DNA of 64,000 nucleotides from Duganella flavida (GCF_009857445.1 NZ_WWCN01000019.1:1-64000), one strand, 5' to 3'; counted from the stretch's first letter, positions 7,822 through 17,999 are shown. Notes: generated from the sequence alone by a model not told the origin. Program-made: numbers and translations.

Positions 7822-8954
7822 ATCTTCGCCAGAATGGTAGCGATACCCTGGCCGCCGCCGATGCACTGGGCGGCCAGCGCGTAGCGGCCGCCGGTACGCT
7901 TCAACAGCGCTGCCGCCTTGCCGGTGATACGCGCGCCGGTGGCGCCCAGCGGATGACCGATGGCCATGCCACCGCCGTCAATATTCAGCACCTCCGGCTT
8001 GATCCCCAGCTCGCGCACGCAGGCCAGTGCTTGCGAGGCGAAGGCTTCGTTGATCTCCGCCACATCGATATCTTCTGCCTTCAGGCCCGCCAGCCTGAGG
8101 GCTTTTTGCGTGGCTGGAATCGGGCCGATGCCCATCAGTGCTGGATCGCAGCCGACTGTCGCCATCGAGACGATGCGGGCGCTCGGCTGCAGGCCGTGCT
8201 TGCGGGCGAAGTCCTCGGTCGTCACCAGCACGGCCGATGCGCCGTCGGTCAGCGGCGATGAAGTGCCGGCGGTGACCACGCCGTGCTCCGGGTCGAACAC
8301 CGGCTTGAGTGACGCCAGCGCTTCCAGCGTGGTGCCAGGGCGGATGCAGCCGTCTTCCGCGATCAGGTCGCCGTTGTTATCGGTGATGGGGATGATTTCC
8401 TCTTTCAGCAAACCGGCGGCGCGCGCGGCGGCGGCTTTGTGGTGCGATTGCATCGCCAGCAGTTCCTGGTCGGCGCGCGAGACCGCGTATTTGCGGGCCA
8501 CGTTTTCGGCGGTGTCGCCCATGCTGATGTAGGCGTCGGTGTTGGCTTGCAGCTGCGGGTGAGGGGAGAAGTTAAAGCCACCCTGCGGCACCATCGTCAT
8601 CGACTCCACGCCGACGCACAAATAAGCTTCGCCGAGACCTGCCTCAATATTGGCGGCAGCGATGTGGACGGCGGACATGGACGAACCGCAGAAGCGGTTG
8701 ATGGTCATGGCGCTGACTTCGTGCGGAAAGCCGGCCAGCAGCGAGACGATGCGCGCCAGGTTATTCCCTTGCGAGGACTCCGGGTAGGCGCAGCCGAGGA
8801 TCACGTCGTCCAGCAGGGCCGGATCGAGGCCGGTACGCTGGATCAAACCTTTCACCACTTGCGCCCCGAGATCGTCGGGACGGATTTCGGCCAGCTTGCC
8901 TTTGCGGGCGAAATGAAAGGGCGAACGTGCATAGGCTCTGATGACTGCTTTCAT
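7818..8954 (-). CDS. Thiolase (acetyl-CoA C-acyltransferase)
   Basis: This 378-aa thiolase has the nucleophilic Cys in NRFCGSSMSAVHIA near residue 90, the GHPLGATGAR His loop, and the second catalytic Cys in AAQCIGGGQG near the C-terminus. The family cleaves or condenses acyl-CoAs in fatty-acid beta-oxidation or aromatic degradation. The sequence does not tell FadA-like from PcaF-like use. It is divergent from a TetR-type gene, with a palindromic operator between them, so transcription is probably repressed until an acyl-CoA-type ligand is present. Confidence 0.92.
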   Translation of the reverse strand: MKAVIRAYARSPFHFARKGKLAEIRPDDLGAQVVKGLIQRTGLDPALLDDVILGCAYPESSQGNNLARIVSLLAGFPHEVSAMTINRFCGSSMSAVHIAAANIEAGLGEAYLCVGVESMTMVPQGGFNFSPHPQLQANTDAYISMGDTAENVARKYAVSRADQELLAMQSHHKAAAARAAGLLKEEIIPITDNNGDLIAEDGCIRPGTTLEALASLKPVFDPEHGVVTAGTSSPLTDGASAVLVTTEDFARKHGLQPSARIVSMATVGCDPALMGIGPIPATQKALRLAGLKAEDIDVAEINEAFASQALACVRELGIKPEVLNIDGGGMAIGHPLGATGARITGKAAALLKRTGGRYALAAQCIGGGQGIATILAKI

Positions 8955-8988
8955 GATGGATACCTTTTAATGACGATCATAATGTTTG

Positions 8989-9010
8989 ATATATTACGCT
9001 CGTAATATAT
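8989..9010. promoter_or_regulatory. Palindromic operator between thiolase and TetR genes
   Basis: ATATATTACG-CT-CGTAATATAT is a perfect palindrome with 10-bp arms and a 2-bp centre. It is AT-rich against a GC-rich background and lies between the divergent starts at 8954 and 9042. This is typical for a TetR-family autoregulatory operator covering both promoters. Confidence 0.78.
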
Positions 9011-9041
9011 AATGTCAACATGGTTGATGTAGGAGACGAAT

Positions 9042-9608
9042 ATGAAAGTCAGCAGGGAGCAAGTAGCGCTCAACCGTGAGCGCATCGTGGAAACCGCAGC
9101 GCGGCTGTTCCGCGAAAAAGGCTATGACGGCATCGGCGTGGCTGACCTGATGAAGGGGGCAGGCCTGACGCACGGTGGTTTCTACGGCCACTTTGAATCG
9201 AAAGAAGACTTGTTGGCCGAAGCGGCTGCCCATGCGCTGAAAAAATCCGTAGCGCGCTGGGAAGGCTATCTGGCCGAAGACCGCAGCTCGGCAATGGATA
9301 AAATCGGCGACGGTTATTTAACCGTGCAGCACCGCGACCATCCGGAGAAGGGCTGCTCCGTCACCGCGCTAGGCGCAGACATTGCCCGTTTGGGCCCCAA
9401 AGCTCGCCATGCCGTCACCGAAGGCGCAAGCGGCCAAATGGCGGTACTCCAGCAACTGATGCCCGGCGCCGATGACGCCGAAAAACGCAAACAGGCGCTG
9501 GCAACTTACGCCGCCATGGTCGGCGCCATCGTCCTGTCCCGTGCCGTAGACAACGAAGCGCTGTCGCTGGAAGTGCTGCAAGCCGTGCGCGATTCGCTGC
9601 CCGGCTAA
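9042..9608 (+). CDS. TetR/AcrR-family transcriptional repressor
   Basis: The 188-aa protein has an N-terminal TetR helix-turn-helix (ETAARLFREKGYDGIGVADL, then GLTHGGFYGHFESKEDLLAE) and a C-terminal ligand domain containing KGCSVTALGADIARL, as in regulators of the TetR_C_33 type. The GGAG ribosome site and divergent placement against the thiolase gene support the start. It probably binds the palindrome at 8989-9010 and controls both itself and the thiolase. The ligand is unknown. Confidence 0.92.
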   Translation: MKVSREQVALNRERIVETAARLFREKGYDGIGVADLMKGAGLTHGGFYGHFESKEDLLAEAAAHALKKSVARWEGYLAEDRSSAMDKIGDGYLTVQHRDHPEKGCSVTALGADIARLGPKARHAVTEGASGQMAVLQQLMPGADDAEKRKQALATYAAMVGAIVLSRAVDNEALSLEVLQAVRDSLPG

Positions 9609-9690
9609 TTCCTTATGAGATTTTCGAGTTAGCTAATTCGGAATTCGTATTTAGGGTAAACTGGCGGCATTTCGTGTTTGTGGATTGAAA

Positions 9691-11337
9691 ATGCTGCAAT
9701 GGTTGAAGTTTTACCGGCGTGACCAGCTGCCTGGCGATATCAGCGCCGGGCTGGTGGTGGCGATGATGATGATCCCGCAGGGCATGGCCTACGCTCTTGT
9801 GGCCGGGCTGTCGCCGGTGGTAGGCATTTACGCCAGCATCATGCCGCCTATCGTCTACGCGCTGTTCGGCAGCAGCATGACCCAATCCGTCGGCCCGATG
9901 GCCATTATTTCGCTGATGACCGCCGCTGTGATCGGCCCGATGGCACCGGCCGGTTCCGCGCTGGCCAATGTGCTGGCGGCGCAACTGGCGCTGGTGTCGG
10001 GCGCGGTGCTGCTGCTGTGCGGCCTGCTGCGCATGGGCTTCCTTGCTAATTTCTTCTCGCGTCCGGTGATGAGCGGCTTTACAGTCGGCTCGGCCATCGT
10101 GATCGCTTTTGACCAGCTGCACACACTGCTCGGCGCCGAGCTGCCGCATATGCATCTGCCGAGCGCCGCGCTGGGCGTCGGTTCGCTGGTGCTGCTGGTG
10201 GCGGCGCGCCAGTATCTTGCGTCGCTGCTGAAGCTTTGCGGCTTGCCGCTAGTCGCCGCCGATATCGGCGCCAAGCTGGCGCCAATGGCTGTGGTCCTCG
10301 GCGGCATCGCGCTGATGGCGACCACCGGCCTGGCCGATATGGGCGTACGCACTACCGGCGCGATTCCCGCCGGCCTGCCACATCTGAATCTCGCATCGTC
10401 CAGCGCCCATTGGCGTCCCTTGCTGCAACCGGGCCTGCTGATCGGCTTCATCGTATTCCTGATGTCGATGTCCGGCGCGCAGGCGCTGGCGCAGAAGCGC
10501 AATGAGAAGCTGGTCAGCAATCACGAACTGATCGGCCTAGGCGCGGCCAACGTGGCCAGCGCGCTGTCCGGCGGCTTCCCGGTGACGGGCAGCTTGTCGC
10601 GTTCCGCTGTCAACTTCGCGGCCGGCGCCAACACGCCGCTGGCCAGTTTGATCACTGCCGTGCTGCTGGCCTGCGCGCTGCTGGCGCCAACCGGCTGGCT
10701 GGCGTTGCTGCCGCTGCCGGTGCTGGCGGCCACCATCATCGTCGCGGTGCTGGGCATGCTGGAGATGGGCATCCTGCACACCGCCTGGCAATACGATCGC
10801 GGCGACGCGCTGGCCTGGATCGCCACCTGCCTCGGCGTGCTGGTGCTGGGCGTGGAGGCGGGCGTGATTATCGGCGTAGCGCTGTCGATGGGTACTTTGA
10901 TCTGGCGCGCCAGCCGTCCGCATATCGCGGTGCTGGGACGCATTGCCGGCACTGAGCATTTCCGTAATATTGAACGCTATCCCGCCGAGACCCAGCCGGA
11001 GCTGCTGGTGCTGCGCATCGACGCCAATCTGTTCTTCGGCAATGTGGAGGCGGTGAGCCAGCGCATCGAGTGCGAACTGGCCACGCACCAGAGCGCGCGG
11101 CACCTGGTGCTGGTGATGTCGGCCGTCAACTCGATCGACACCACGGCGCTGATGGCGCTGGCGGAGCTGAACCAAAGCGCCAAACGCCGCAACATCGGCC
11201 TGCATTTCGCCGAGGTGAAAGGGCCGGTGATGGATCGTCTACGCAATAGTACGTTGCTACAAGAACTAAACGGCAAACTGTTCCTGAGCACCGCCAACGC
11301 ATGGGATCAATTACATACCGCTAAGGATGTTGCTTGA
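9691..11337 (+). CDS. SulP-family anion transporter with STAS domain
   Basis: The roughly 548-aa inner-membrane protein carries the SulP signature region (DISAGLVVAMMMIPQGMAYA), a row of hydrophobic segments to about residue 420, and a cytoplasmic STAS domain (about 440-545, VLVMSAVNSIDTTALMAL). SulP proteins carry sulfate, bicarbonate or dicarboxylates; no sulfate-assimilation or carbonic anhydrase gene is nearby, so the substrate is open. I use the ATG at 9691; a TTG two codons upstream is an alternative. The gene is monocistronic. Confidence 0.92.
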   Translation: MLQWLKFYRRDQLPGDISAGLVVAMMMIPQGMAYALVAGLSPVVGIYASIMPPIVYALFGSSMTQSVGPMAIISLMTAAVIGPMAPAGSALANVLAAQLALVSGAVLLLCGLLRMGFLANFFSRPVMSGFTVGSAIVIAFDQLHTLLGAELPHMHLPSAALGVGSLVLLVAARQYLASLLKLCGLPLVAADIGAKLAPMAVVLGGIALMATTGLADMGVRTTGAIPAGLPHLNLASSSAHWRPLLQPGLLIGFIVFLMSMSGAQALAQKRNEKLVSNHELIGLGAANVASALSGGFPVTGSLSRSAVNFAAGANTPLASLITAVLLACALLAPTGWLALLPLPVLAATIIVAVLGMLEMGILHTAWQYDRGDALAWIATCLGVLVLGVEAGVIIGVALSMGTLIWRASRPHIAVLGRIAGTEHFRNIERYPAETQPELLVLRIDANLFFGNVEAVSQRIECELATHQSARHLVLVMSAVNSIDTTALMALAELNQSAKRRNIGLHFAEVKGPVMDRLRNSTLLQELNGKLFLSTANAWDQLHTAKDVA

Positions 11338-11426
11338 GCGCAAATATACATGGACTTCATGCTAGATTGACCCTATGATCTAAGTCGAAGCAGCAAACGA
11401 TTAACCCCAAAGAATGGTTGTCTCCG

Positions 11427-13988
11427 ATGTTGGCCCGACTTGCCCGCCGTTTAGGAAGAGTATCTATCGCCGTTTTCGTCAGTGTGACGTTGACCGCTGT
11501 GGTGACGTTGGTGCTGACGACGTTTGCGCTGTACTTCTACCAGGTGGAACGCGCGCAGCGCTGGGAACAGCTGCATAAAACGCTGGCCAACAGCGCCGAC
11601 GAACTGGCCGCCGCCGTCGCGCTGCCGGCCTGGAACTTCGACGAAACCCAAATCATCACCATCATGAAGAGCGGTTTGAGCAACCGCGATTTGTACGCCA
11701 GCGCGGTAGCGCCGGTGGCTTCGACCCGTCCTTTCATCCTCACCCGCAACGAACAACAGCAGCTGGTGCCGTCCGAGCAGCTGCCATCCGATCCCGTGCT
11801 GCTGTCGGAGCAGCGGCCCATCGTGGCAGGCGGCCAGAATATTGGCACCATCACCGTGTACGCCTCGCCGGCGGTGCTGATCGAGCAGCTGCGCCAGCGC
11901 CTGTACACCATCGCCGGCCTGATTTTCGTGCTGGACGTGACGCTGGTGCTGTCGCTCTACCTGCTGCTTTGGCAGCTGATCCTCAAGCCACTGACGAATA
12001 TCGAACGCTACGCCGCCAGCGTGAAAGCGGGCCAGAATTCCGGCGCCTCGCCACCGCGCGACTGGTACACCGGCGAACTGAAAACACTGAACGCCTCCAT
12101 CCGCGAGATGGTGCGTCTGATGGAAAGCCGCTACGTCGCCATGCACGCCAGTGAGGAGCGCTTGCAGATTGCGTCCAGCGCGGCGGCCATCGGCATCTGG
12201 GACTGGAACATCGTCACCGACGAAATGGTGTGGGATGAGCAGATGTATCGCCTGCACGGATTGGACGGCGGCACGGTGCAGTCGCCGGTCGACAACCTGC
12301 GCGAGCGGCTGCACCCGGACGACGCCATTCCTACCGTGATGCTGTTGCAGCAGGCCCTCAAAGGCACGGCGGAATTTGACGTCGAGTTCCGCGTGATCTG
12401 GCCGGACGGCTCACTGCATTACCTCAAGGCCGACGCCATGATCTTCCGCGACGCCGACGGCCAGCCGATGCGCATGGTCGGCGTGAACTACGACGTCAGT
12501 GCCAGCCGCACGGCGGAAGCGGAGCTGCGCCGCCATCGCATTCACCTCGAAGAACTGGTGGCCGAACGCACGAATGCATTGTCGGTGGCGGTGCGCCAGG
12601 CGCAGGGCGCCAACCGTGCCAAGAGCACCTTCCTCGCCAATATGAGCCACGAGCTGCGCACGCCGCTGAATTCCGTGATCGGCTTCTCGCGCCTGATGGC
12701 GGATTCCAAGAACATGCTGCCGGAAGAGAAGCGCAATCTCGCCATCATCCACCGCTCGGGCCAGCACCTGCTTACGCTGATTAACGACATTCTCGAACTA
12801 TCCAAGATTGAAGCCGGGCGCGCCGTGCTGCAAACGGAAGTGGTCAACCTGAACGACATGCTGCAGGAAGTGATGGACATGGTCAGCATGCGCGCCGGCC
12901 AGACCGGCGTGGAGCTGGTGCTGGACAGCGCCGGCCTGCCGGCCAGCGCGCGCGTGGACGGCACCAAGCTGCGGCAGGTTTTATTGAACCTGATGTCGAA
13001 TGCAGTCAAGTTCACGGCGCAGGGCAGGGTGACATTGCGCGTGCGCGGCGCCTCACGTAACGGCGCTTGCGAGCTGGCTTTCGCTGTTACTGACAACGGT
13101 CCCGGCATCGCGGAAGAAGACCAGGCGCGCATCTTCGAGCCTTTCATCCAGGCCGATGGGCCAGGAGCGAAAGAGGGCACAGGCCTGGGCCTGACCATCT
13201 CGCGCGAATTCGTGCAGCTGATGGGCGGCACGCTGGTGCTGCAATCGGCGCTGGGCGCCGGCGCGACCTTCTCGTTCGCGGTGGCGGTGCAGGTCACCGA
13301 CGAAGCACCTGCCGCCGGTGAAGAAGAAGCCACGCCGCTGGCACCGCAGCAGCGCCGCCGCATCCTGGTGGCCGACGATAACGCCGACGGCTGCACGCTG
13401 CTGGAAAGCCTGCTCAAACCACTGGGCTTCGATGTGGCGGTGGTGGGTGACGGCGCACAGGCGCTGGCGATGGTCGACGTCTGGCAGCCGGATCTCGTCT
13501 TCATGGACTGGCGCATGCCGGCGCTGGACGGCTTGAGCGCCACGCGCCAGATCCGCACTAACAAAGACGGTCCGCAGCCGCGCATCGTGATGCTGACCGC
13601 GTCCGCCTTCGCCGAGGAGCGCGAGGAAGCGCTGAATGCGGGCGCCGATGAATTCATGCGCAAGCCGGTGGAGCAAGAGCAGCTTTACGCGTTGCTGGAG
13701 CAGCAGCTGGACCTGCAGTTTGTGCGCCGCCATCACGGCGCGCGTCCCGCCGTACCGGCGCCGCTGGCGCGTGAAGATCTGCAGCACCTCGATCCGGCGC
13801 TGCGTGAAGAATTGAAGACCGCCTTACAGGAGTTGAACCTGTCGCGCGTGACGCTGCTGCTGGAGCCTTTGCCGGCGGAGCTGGGCCAGGTGGTGGCGCG
13901 TATTGAGCACATGATCCAGCTACACCAGTACCCGCAGCTATGCGCTCTGCTGGACGAAGCGGGTAATGAATTGGAGCCGCAGGCCTGA
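11427..13988 (+). CDS. Membrane hybrid histidine kinase (HAMP-PAS-HisKA-HATPase-REC)
   Basis: The roughly 853-aa sensor has two transmembrane segments (about 14-38 and 155-180) flanking a periplasmic sensing domain. A HAMP-like linker follows, then a PAS domain (about 245-365, GIWDWNIVTDEMVWDEQMY), HisKA with phospho-acceptor His near 408 (NMSHELRTPLNSVIGF), an HATPase domain with NAVKFT and GTGLGL boxes, and a receiver with Asp near 694 (VFMDWRMPALDG). A short helical tail follows. It precedes a REC-PAS-GGDEF-EAL gene by 40 bp, so the two probably form one pathway from membrane signal to c-di-GMP. A TTG at 11418 is an alternative start. Confidence 0.93.
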   Translation: MLARLARRLGRVSIAVFVSVTLTAVVTLVLTTFALYFYQVERAQRWEQLHKTLANSADELAAAVALPAWNFDETQIITIMKSGLSNRDLYASAVAPVASTRPFILTRNEQQQLVPSEQLPSDPVLLSEQRPIVAGGQNIGTITVYASPAVLIEQLRQRLYTIAGLIFVLDVTLVLSLYLLLWQLILKPLTNIERYAASVKAGQNSGASPPRDWYTGELKTLNASIREMVRLMESRYVAMHASEERLQIASSAAAIGIWDWNIVTDEMVWDEQMYRLHGLDGGTVQSPVDNLRERLHPDDAIPTVMLLQQALKGTAEFDVEFRVIWPDGSLHYLKADAMIFRDADGQPMRMVGVNYDVSASRTAEAELRRHRIHLEELVAERTNALSVAVRQAQGANRAKSTFLANMSHELRTPLNSVIGFSRLMADSKNMLPEEKRNLAIIHRSGQHLLTLINDILELSKIEAGRAVLQTEVVNLNDMLQEVMDMVSMRAGQTGVELVLDSAGLPASARVDGTKLRQVLLNLMSNAVKFTAQGRVTLRVRGASRNGACELAFAVTDNGPGIAEEDQARIFEPFIQADGPGAKEGTGLGLTISREFVQLMGGTLVLQSALGAGATFSFAVAVQVTDEAPAAGEEEATPLAPQQRRRILVADDNADGCTLLESLLKPLGFDVAVVGDGAQALAMVDVWQPDLVFMDWRMPALDGLSATRQIRTNKDGPQPRIVMLTASAFAEEREEALNAGADEFMRKPVEQEQLYALLEQQLDLQFVRRHHGARPAVPAPLAREDLQHLDPALREELKTALQELNLSRVTLLLEPLPAELGQVVARIEHMIQLHQYPQLCALLDEAGNELEPQA

Positions 13989-14028
13989 CGGGTATATCAT
14001 AGTGGTAGATTAGGCGAGAGAGTTTTAC

Positions 14029-16212
14029 ATGCACCGGGATTTGTCAGGACAACACACCAAGGGCGAAGTGCTGATCGTGGAAGACACGCCGGCCTCGCTC
14101 AAGCTTCTCAGCGACCTGCTGACGGAAGCTGGCTACTACGTGCGCCAGGCGCCCAACGGCGAACTGGCGCTATGGACGGCGCAATCGCGTCCGCCGGAAC
14201 TGATACTGCTCGACATCCGCATGCCTGGCATCGACGGCTTTGAGGTTTGCCGCCGCCTGAAAGCCACGCCGGAGCTGAGCCAGGTGCCGGTAATCTTCCT
14301 GTCCGCCCAACACGATACCGACGACAAGGTGCGCGGCTTTGAACTGGGCGCGGTGGACTTTATCGCCAAACCGTTCCAGGCCGAAGAGATCCTGGCGCGT
14401 ACCGACGCCCACGTAAAGCTGGGCCGCGCGCAAAAAGCGCTGGCCGAAGAACGCGCTTTGTTGGAAGAGCGCGTGGCCGAGCGCACTGCGGAACTGGCGA
14501 AAGAAGTCGAGCAGCGCCGCGCCAATGAGGAATTCCTGCGCCTCGCCAGCCAGGTATTCGAAGCGACGCAGGACGCCATCGTGGTGACCGACCGCGATGC
14601 GCGCATCGTCGCTACCAACCCGGCTTTCACGCAAATCTCCGGCTACACGGCGGAGGAGGTGCTGGGCCAGAACGTCTCGCTGTTGCACGCCGGCGACCCG
14701 GATGCATCCTCATTCGGTTCCATGGTGCAGTCGGTGATCGCCACCGGCCACTGGTCGGGCGAGATCCTTGCGCGCCGCAAGAACGGTGACATTTATCCCG
14801 GTTTGCTGAGCGCCTCGGTGGTGCGCGATGAAATGGGCCACGTCATCAACCACGTGGCGGTGTTCATGGATATCACCGAGCGCAAGGCCGAGCAGCACCT
14901 GATTGATTTCCTGTCCAACCACGACGCACTCACCGGCCTGCCGAACCGCATGCTGGCGCGCCAGCGCTTCGGGCAGACATTGGCTACTGCGCGCCGCGAT
15001 GGCCGCTGCGTGGCCGTCATGTGCCTGGACCTGGACCGTTTCAAGAGCATCAACGACTCGTATGGCCACGACATGGGCGACAAGGCGCTGCAAGTGGTCT
15101 CCAGGTACCTGAGCGAGACCGTGCGCGAAAGCGATACCGTCACGCGCCAGGGCGGCGACGAATTCCAGATCATCGTCGACGACGATGCGCAGCTTAGCAC
15201 CACCATCGCGCTAGCGCAGAAGATTCTGGCCGGCTTGCGCAAGGAGCTGGTAATCGACGGCCAGCAGATCACCGTCACGTCCAGTATCGGCATTGCCGTC
15301 AGCCTGACCGACGGCGAGAGCTTCGATGAACTGGTGCGCAACGCCGACACGGCGCTGTTCCGCGCCAAGGAAATCGGCCGCGATAACTACGCTTTCTTCA
15401 CCGAGCGCATGGACGCGGAAATCCGCGACAAGCTGGCGATCCAGGGCCAGCTGCGCGGCGCCATCGCGCGCGACGAATTTGAACTGCACTACCAGCCGCA
15501 GGTCTGCCTGAAAACCGGCGAGATGATCGGCGCCGAGGCGCTGCTGCGCTGGGAAAACGCGGTGCTGGGCAAGGTGCCGCCGAACCGCTTCATTCCGCTG
15601 GCCGAGGAATATGGCCTGGTCAATTCCATCGGCGAGTGGGTGCTGGAAAGTGCGTGCGCGCAGATGAAGGTGTGGCACGAGCAGGGCCTGGGCCAGATCA
15701 AGGTCTCGGTCAACCTGGCTGCGGGGCAGTTTGCCAACGACGCCACCGTGCCGCATGTGGAAAGCACGCTGCGCAAATTCGGCGTGGCGGCGGAATACCT
15801 CGGCCTCGAAATCACCGAAGGCACGGTGATGGGCGATCCGAATAAGGCCGTGGCCTCGCTGCGCCGCTTGAAGGACATTGGCGTCAGCATCTCGCTGGAC
15901 GACTTTGGCACCGGCTATTCAAGCCTGAGCTATTTGAAGCGCTTCCCGATCGATGTGCTGAAGATCGACAAATCGTTCGTCGACGACGTCACCACCAATA
16001 GCGCCGATGCGGCAATCGCACTGTCGGTGATCTCGCTGGCGCACAACCTGAATATGCGCGTGATTGCGGAAGGCGTGGAAACGCGCGAGCAGGTGCAGTT
16101 CCTCAGCGAGCGTGGTTGCGACGAGATGCAGGGCTATTATTTCAGCCGCCCGGTCAACGCTGAAAGCTTTACCGCGCTGCTGCGCGAACGCCGTAATTTA
16201 TTGGACATGTAA
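14029..16212 (+). CDS. Response regulator with PAS, GGDEF and EAL domains
   Basis: The 727-aa protein has an N-terminal receiver (about 10-130, LILLDIRMPGIDGFEV with the phospho-Asp), a coiled-coil linker, a PAS domain (about 170-290), an intact GGDEF motif at 375-379, and an EAL domain with EAL at 503-505 and the DDFGTGYSSLSYL segment. Both synthase and phosphodiesterase motifs look complete, so it may be bifunctional or switched by phosphorylation. It directly follows the hybrid kinase gene, its likely phosphodonor. Confidence 0.95.
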   Translation: MHRDLSGQHTKGEVLIVEDTPASLKLLSDLLTEAGYYVRQAPNGELALWTAQSRPPELILLDIRMPGIDGFEVCRRLKATPELSQVPVIFLSAQHDTDDKVRGFELGAVDFIAKPFQAEEILARTDAHVKLGRAQKALAEERALLEERVAERTAELAKEVEQRRANEEFLRLASQVFEATQDAIVVTDRDARIVATNPAFTQISGYTAEEVLGQNVSLLHAGDPDASSFGSMVQSVIATGHWSGEILARRKNGDIYPGLLSASVVRDEMGHVINHVAVFMDITERKAEQHLIDFLSNHDALTGLPNRMLARQRFGQTLATARRDGRCVAVMCLDLDRFKSINDSYGHDMGDKALQVVSRYLSETVRESDTVTRQGGDEFQIIVDDDAQLSTTIALAQKILAGLRKELVIDGQQITVTSSIGIAVSLTDGESFDELVRNADTALFRAKEIGRDNYAFFTERMDAEIRDKLAIQGQLRGAIARDEFELHYQPQVCLKTGEMIGAEALLRWENAVLGKVPPNRFIPLAEEYGLVNSIGEWVLESACAQMKVWHEQGLGQIKVSVNLAAGQFANDATVPHVESTLRKFGVAAEYLGLEITEGTVMGDPNKAVASLRRLKDIGVSISLDDFGTGYSSLSYLKRFPIDVLKIDKSFVDDVTTNSADAAIALSVISLAHNLNMRVIAEGVETREQVQFLSERGCDEMQGYYFSRPVNAESFTALLRERRNLLDM

Positions 16213-16229
16213 TCACCCCCTGGAGACTT

Positions 16230-17999
16230 ATGGATAAGAAGTTCAGCACCGCCATTGCCGGTGCAGTCATGCTGGTATGCCTCAACGCCGGCGCTGCGCC
16301 TGTTGTTAAACCTGGTCCTGCCGACGCCCAGTTCAAGGCGCTCTACACGCAGGAATGGAAATGGCGACTGAGCCAGAAGCAGGAAGATGGTGAGGATGAC
16401 GATGACAGCGGCGTGTCGCCATCGCTGCCGCGCATTGACGCTGCCACCCAGAACAACCGCCTGGCCTACTGGCAGGGCGTGATGAAAAAACTGGACGGCA
16501 TCAAGGAGTCCAGTTTGTCGGCACCGGAGCGTATCAACTACCAGGTGTACAAGGCGCAGATCGCCGCCTTCATCGCCGCCCAGCAGTTCCGCGAATACGA
16601 AAAACCGCTGAACGCCGATAGCGCCTTCTGGTCCAATATGGCCGGCACCGCGCGCCGTCCGATGACCAAGGAAAAAGAATTCCGCGACTACCTGAAGCAG
16701 CTGGCCGACGTGCCGCGCTACTTCAACGACGAAATCGTCAACATGCGCGCTGGCGTGGCGCGCGGCTTCACGCCGCCGAAAGTCACGCTGGTGGGCCGCG
16801 ACAGCTCCATCACTTCCGTGACCGATGCGAAAACGCCGCAGGATACTGTGTTCTATCTGCCATTCAAGACCATGCCAGCTTCCATGCCGGCCGCGCTGCA
16901 GGAAGAACTGCGCGCACAGGCGGTGAAGGTGATCGCATCCTCGGTGATCCCGGCGCACCAGTCGCTGCTGAAGTTCATGCGCGAAGAATACGTGCCGAAA
17001 GCACGCGAAGAACTGGCGGCCGAGAGCCTGCCGGATGGTAAAGCCTATTACCAGTCGAAGATCGTCGAATTCACCACCACTTCATTGAGCGCGGACCAGA
17101 TCCACCATATCGGCCTCGAAGAAATGGCCAAGATCCGCGCCGAGATGCAGGACGTGATCAAACAGGTTGGATTTAAAGGCGATCTGCCGGCCTTCCTGCA
17201 ATTCCTGCGCACCGATCCGCAGTTCTACGCCAAGACGCCGGAAGAGCTGCTGATGCGCTCCACATGGGTGGCAAAGAAGTTTGACGCCAAAGTTGGCCAG
17301 TACTTCGGTTACCTGCCACGCCGCCGCTTCGCGGTAATTCCAGTGCCGGACGACCAGGCACCGTTTTACACTTCGGGCCGTGGTGGTCCAGGCGTTTATC
17401 TAGTGAACACCTATAACCTGCCGTCGCGCGCCTTGTACAGCATGCCGGCGCTGACGCTGCACGAATCAGCGCCGGGCCACGCCTTCCAGATGCCGGTGGC
17501 GCTGGAGCAGAAGGGCCGTCCGCCATTCCGAAACGCTTACATTTCGGCTTACGGTGAAGGCTGGGCGCTGTATAGCGAACGTCTCGGCACCGAGATGGGT
17601 ATCTACGAAACGCCGTATGAAGTCTTCGGCATGTTGAGCTACCAGGCATGGCGCGCGTCGCGACTGGTGGTCGATACCGGCTTGCACAGCAAAGGCTGGA
17701 CGCGCAAACAGGCGCAGGACTACCTGCACGAAAACACCGCGCTGTCGGAGCACGAGATCGAGACGGAAGTGGACCGCTACATTTCGTGGCCGGGCCAGGC
17801 GCTGTCCTACTATCTGGGCGAGATGAGCATCATCAACGCGCGCAAGAAAGCGGAAAAAGCGCTGGGCCAGAAGTTCGACATCCGCGCTTTCCACGACACC
17901 GTGCTGCAACTGGGCTCGGTGCCGCTGCCGGTGCTGGAAGCGCGTATCGACCTGTTTATCGCGGAAGGCGGCAAGAGCCCATATCCTGACCTGGAGTGA
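16230..17999 (+). CDS. Exported DUF885-family protein (metallopeptidase-like)
   Basis: The 589-aa protein begins with a signal peptide (about residues 1-22, ending NAGAA). It contains the DUF885 hallmark HESAPGH near residue 410 and a downstream EGWALYSERLG, which together resemble a gluzincin-like metal site. The biochemical substrate of this family is poorly defined; a periplasmic peptidase or carboxypeptidase is an inference. A GGAG ribosome site precedes the ATG. It begins 17 bp after the GGDEF-EAL gene, so it might be read through from it, although the function seems unrelated. Confidence 0.9.
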   Translation: MDKKFSTAIAGAVMLVCLNAGAAPVVKPGPADAQFKALYTQEWKWRLSQKQEDGEDDDDSGVSPSLPRIDAATQNNRLAYWQGVMKKLDGIKESSLSAPERINYQVYKAQIAAFIAAQQFREYEKPLNADSAFWSNMAGTARRPMTKEKEFRDYLKQLADVPRYFNDEIVNMRAGVARGFTPPKVTLVGRDSSITSVTDAKTPQDTVFYLPFKTMPASMPAALQEELRAQAVKVIASSVIPAHQSLLKFMREEYVPKAREELAAESLPDGKAYYQSKIVEFTTTSLSADQIHHIGLEEMAKIRAEMQDVIKQVGFKGDLPAFLQFLRTDPQFYAKTPEELLMRSTWVAKKFDAKVGQYFGYLPRRRFAVIPVPDDQAPFYTSGRGGPGVYLVNTYNLPSRALYSMPALTLHESAPGHAFQMPVALEQKGRPPFRNAYISAYGEGWALYSERLGTEMGIYETPYEVFGMLSYQAWRASRLVVDTGLHSKGWTRKQAQDYLHENTALSEHEIETEVDRYISWPGQALSYYLGEMSIINARKKAEKALGQKFDIRAFHDTVLQLGSVPLPVLEARIDLFIAEGGKSPYPDLE

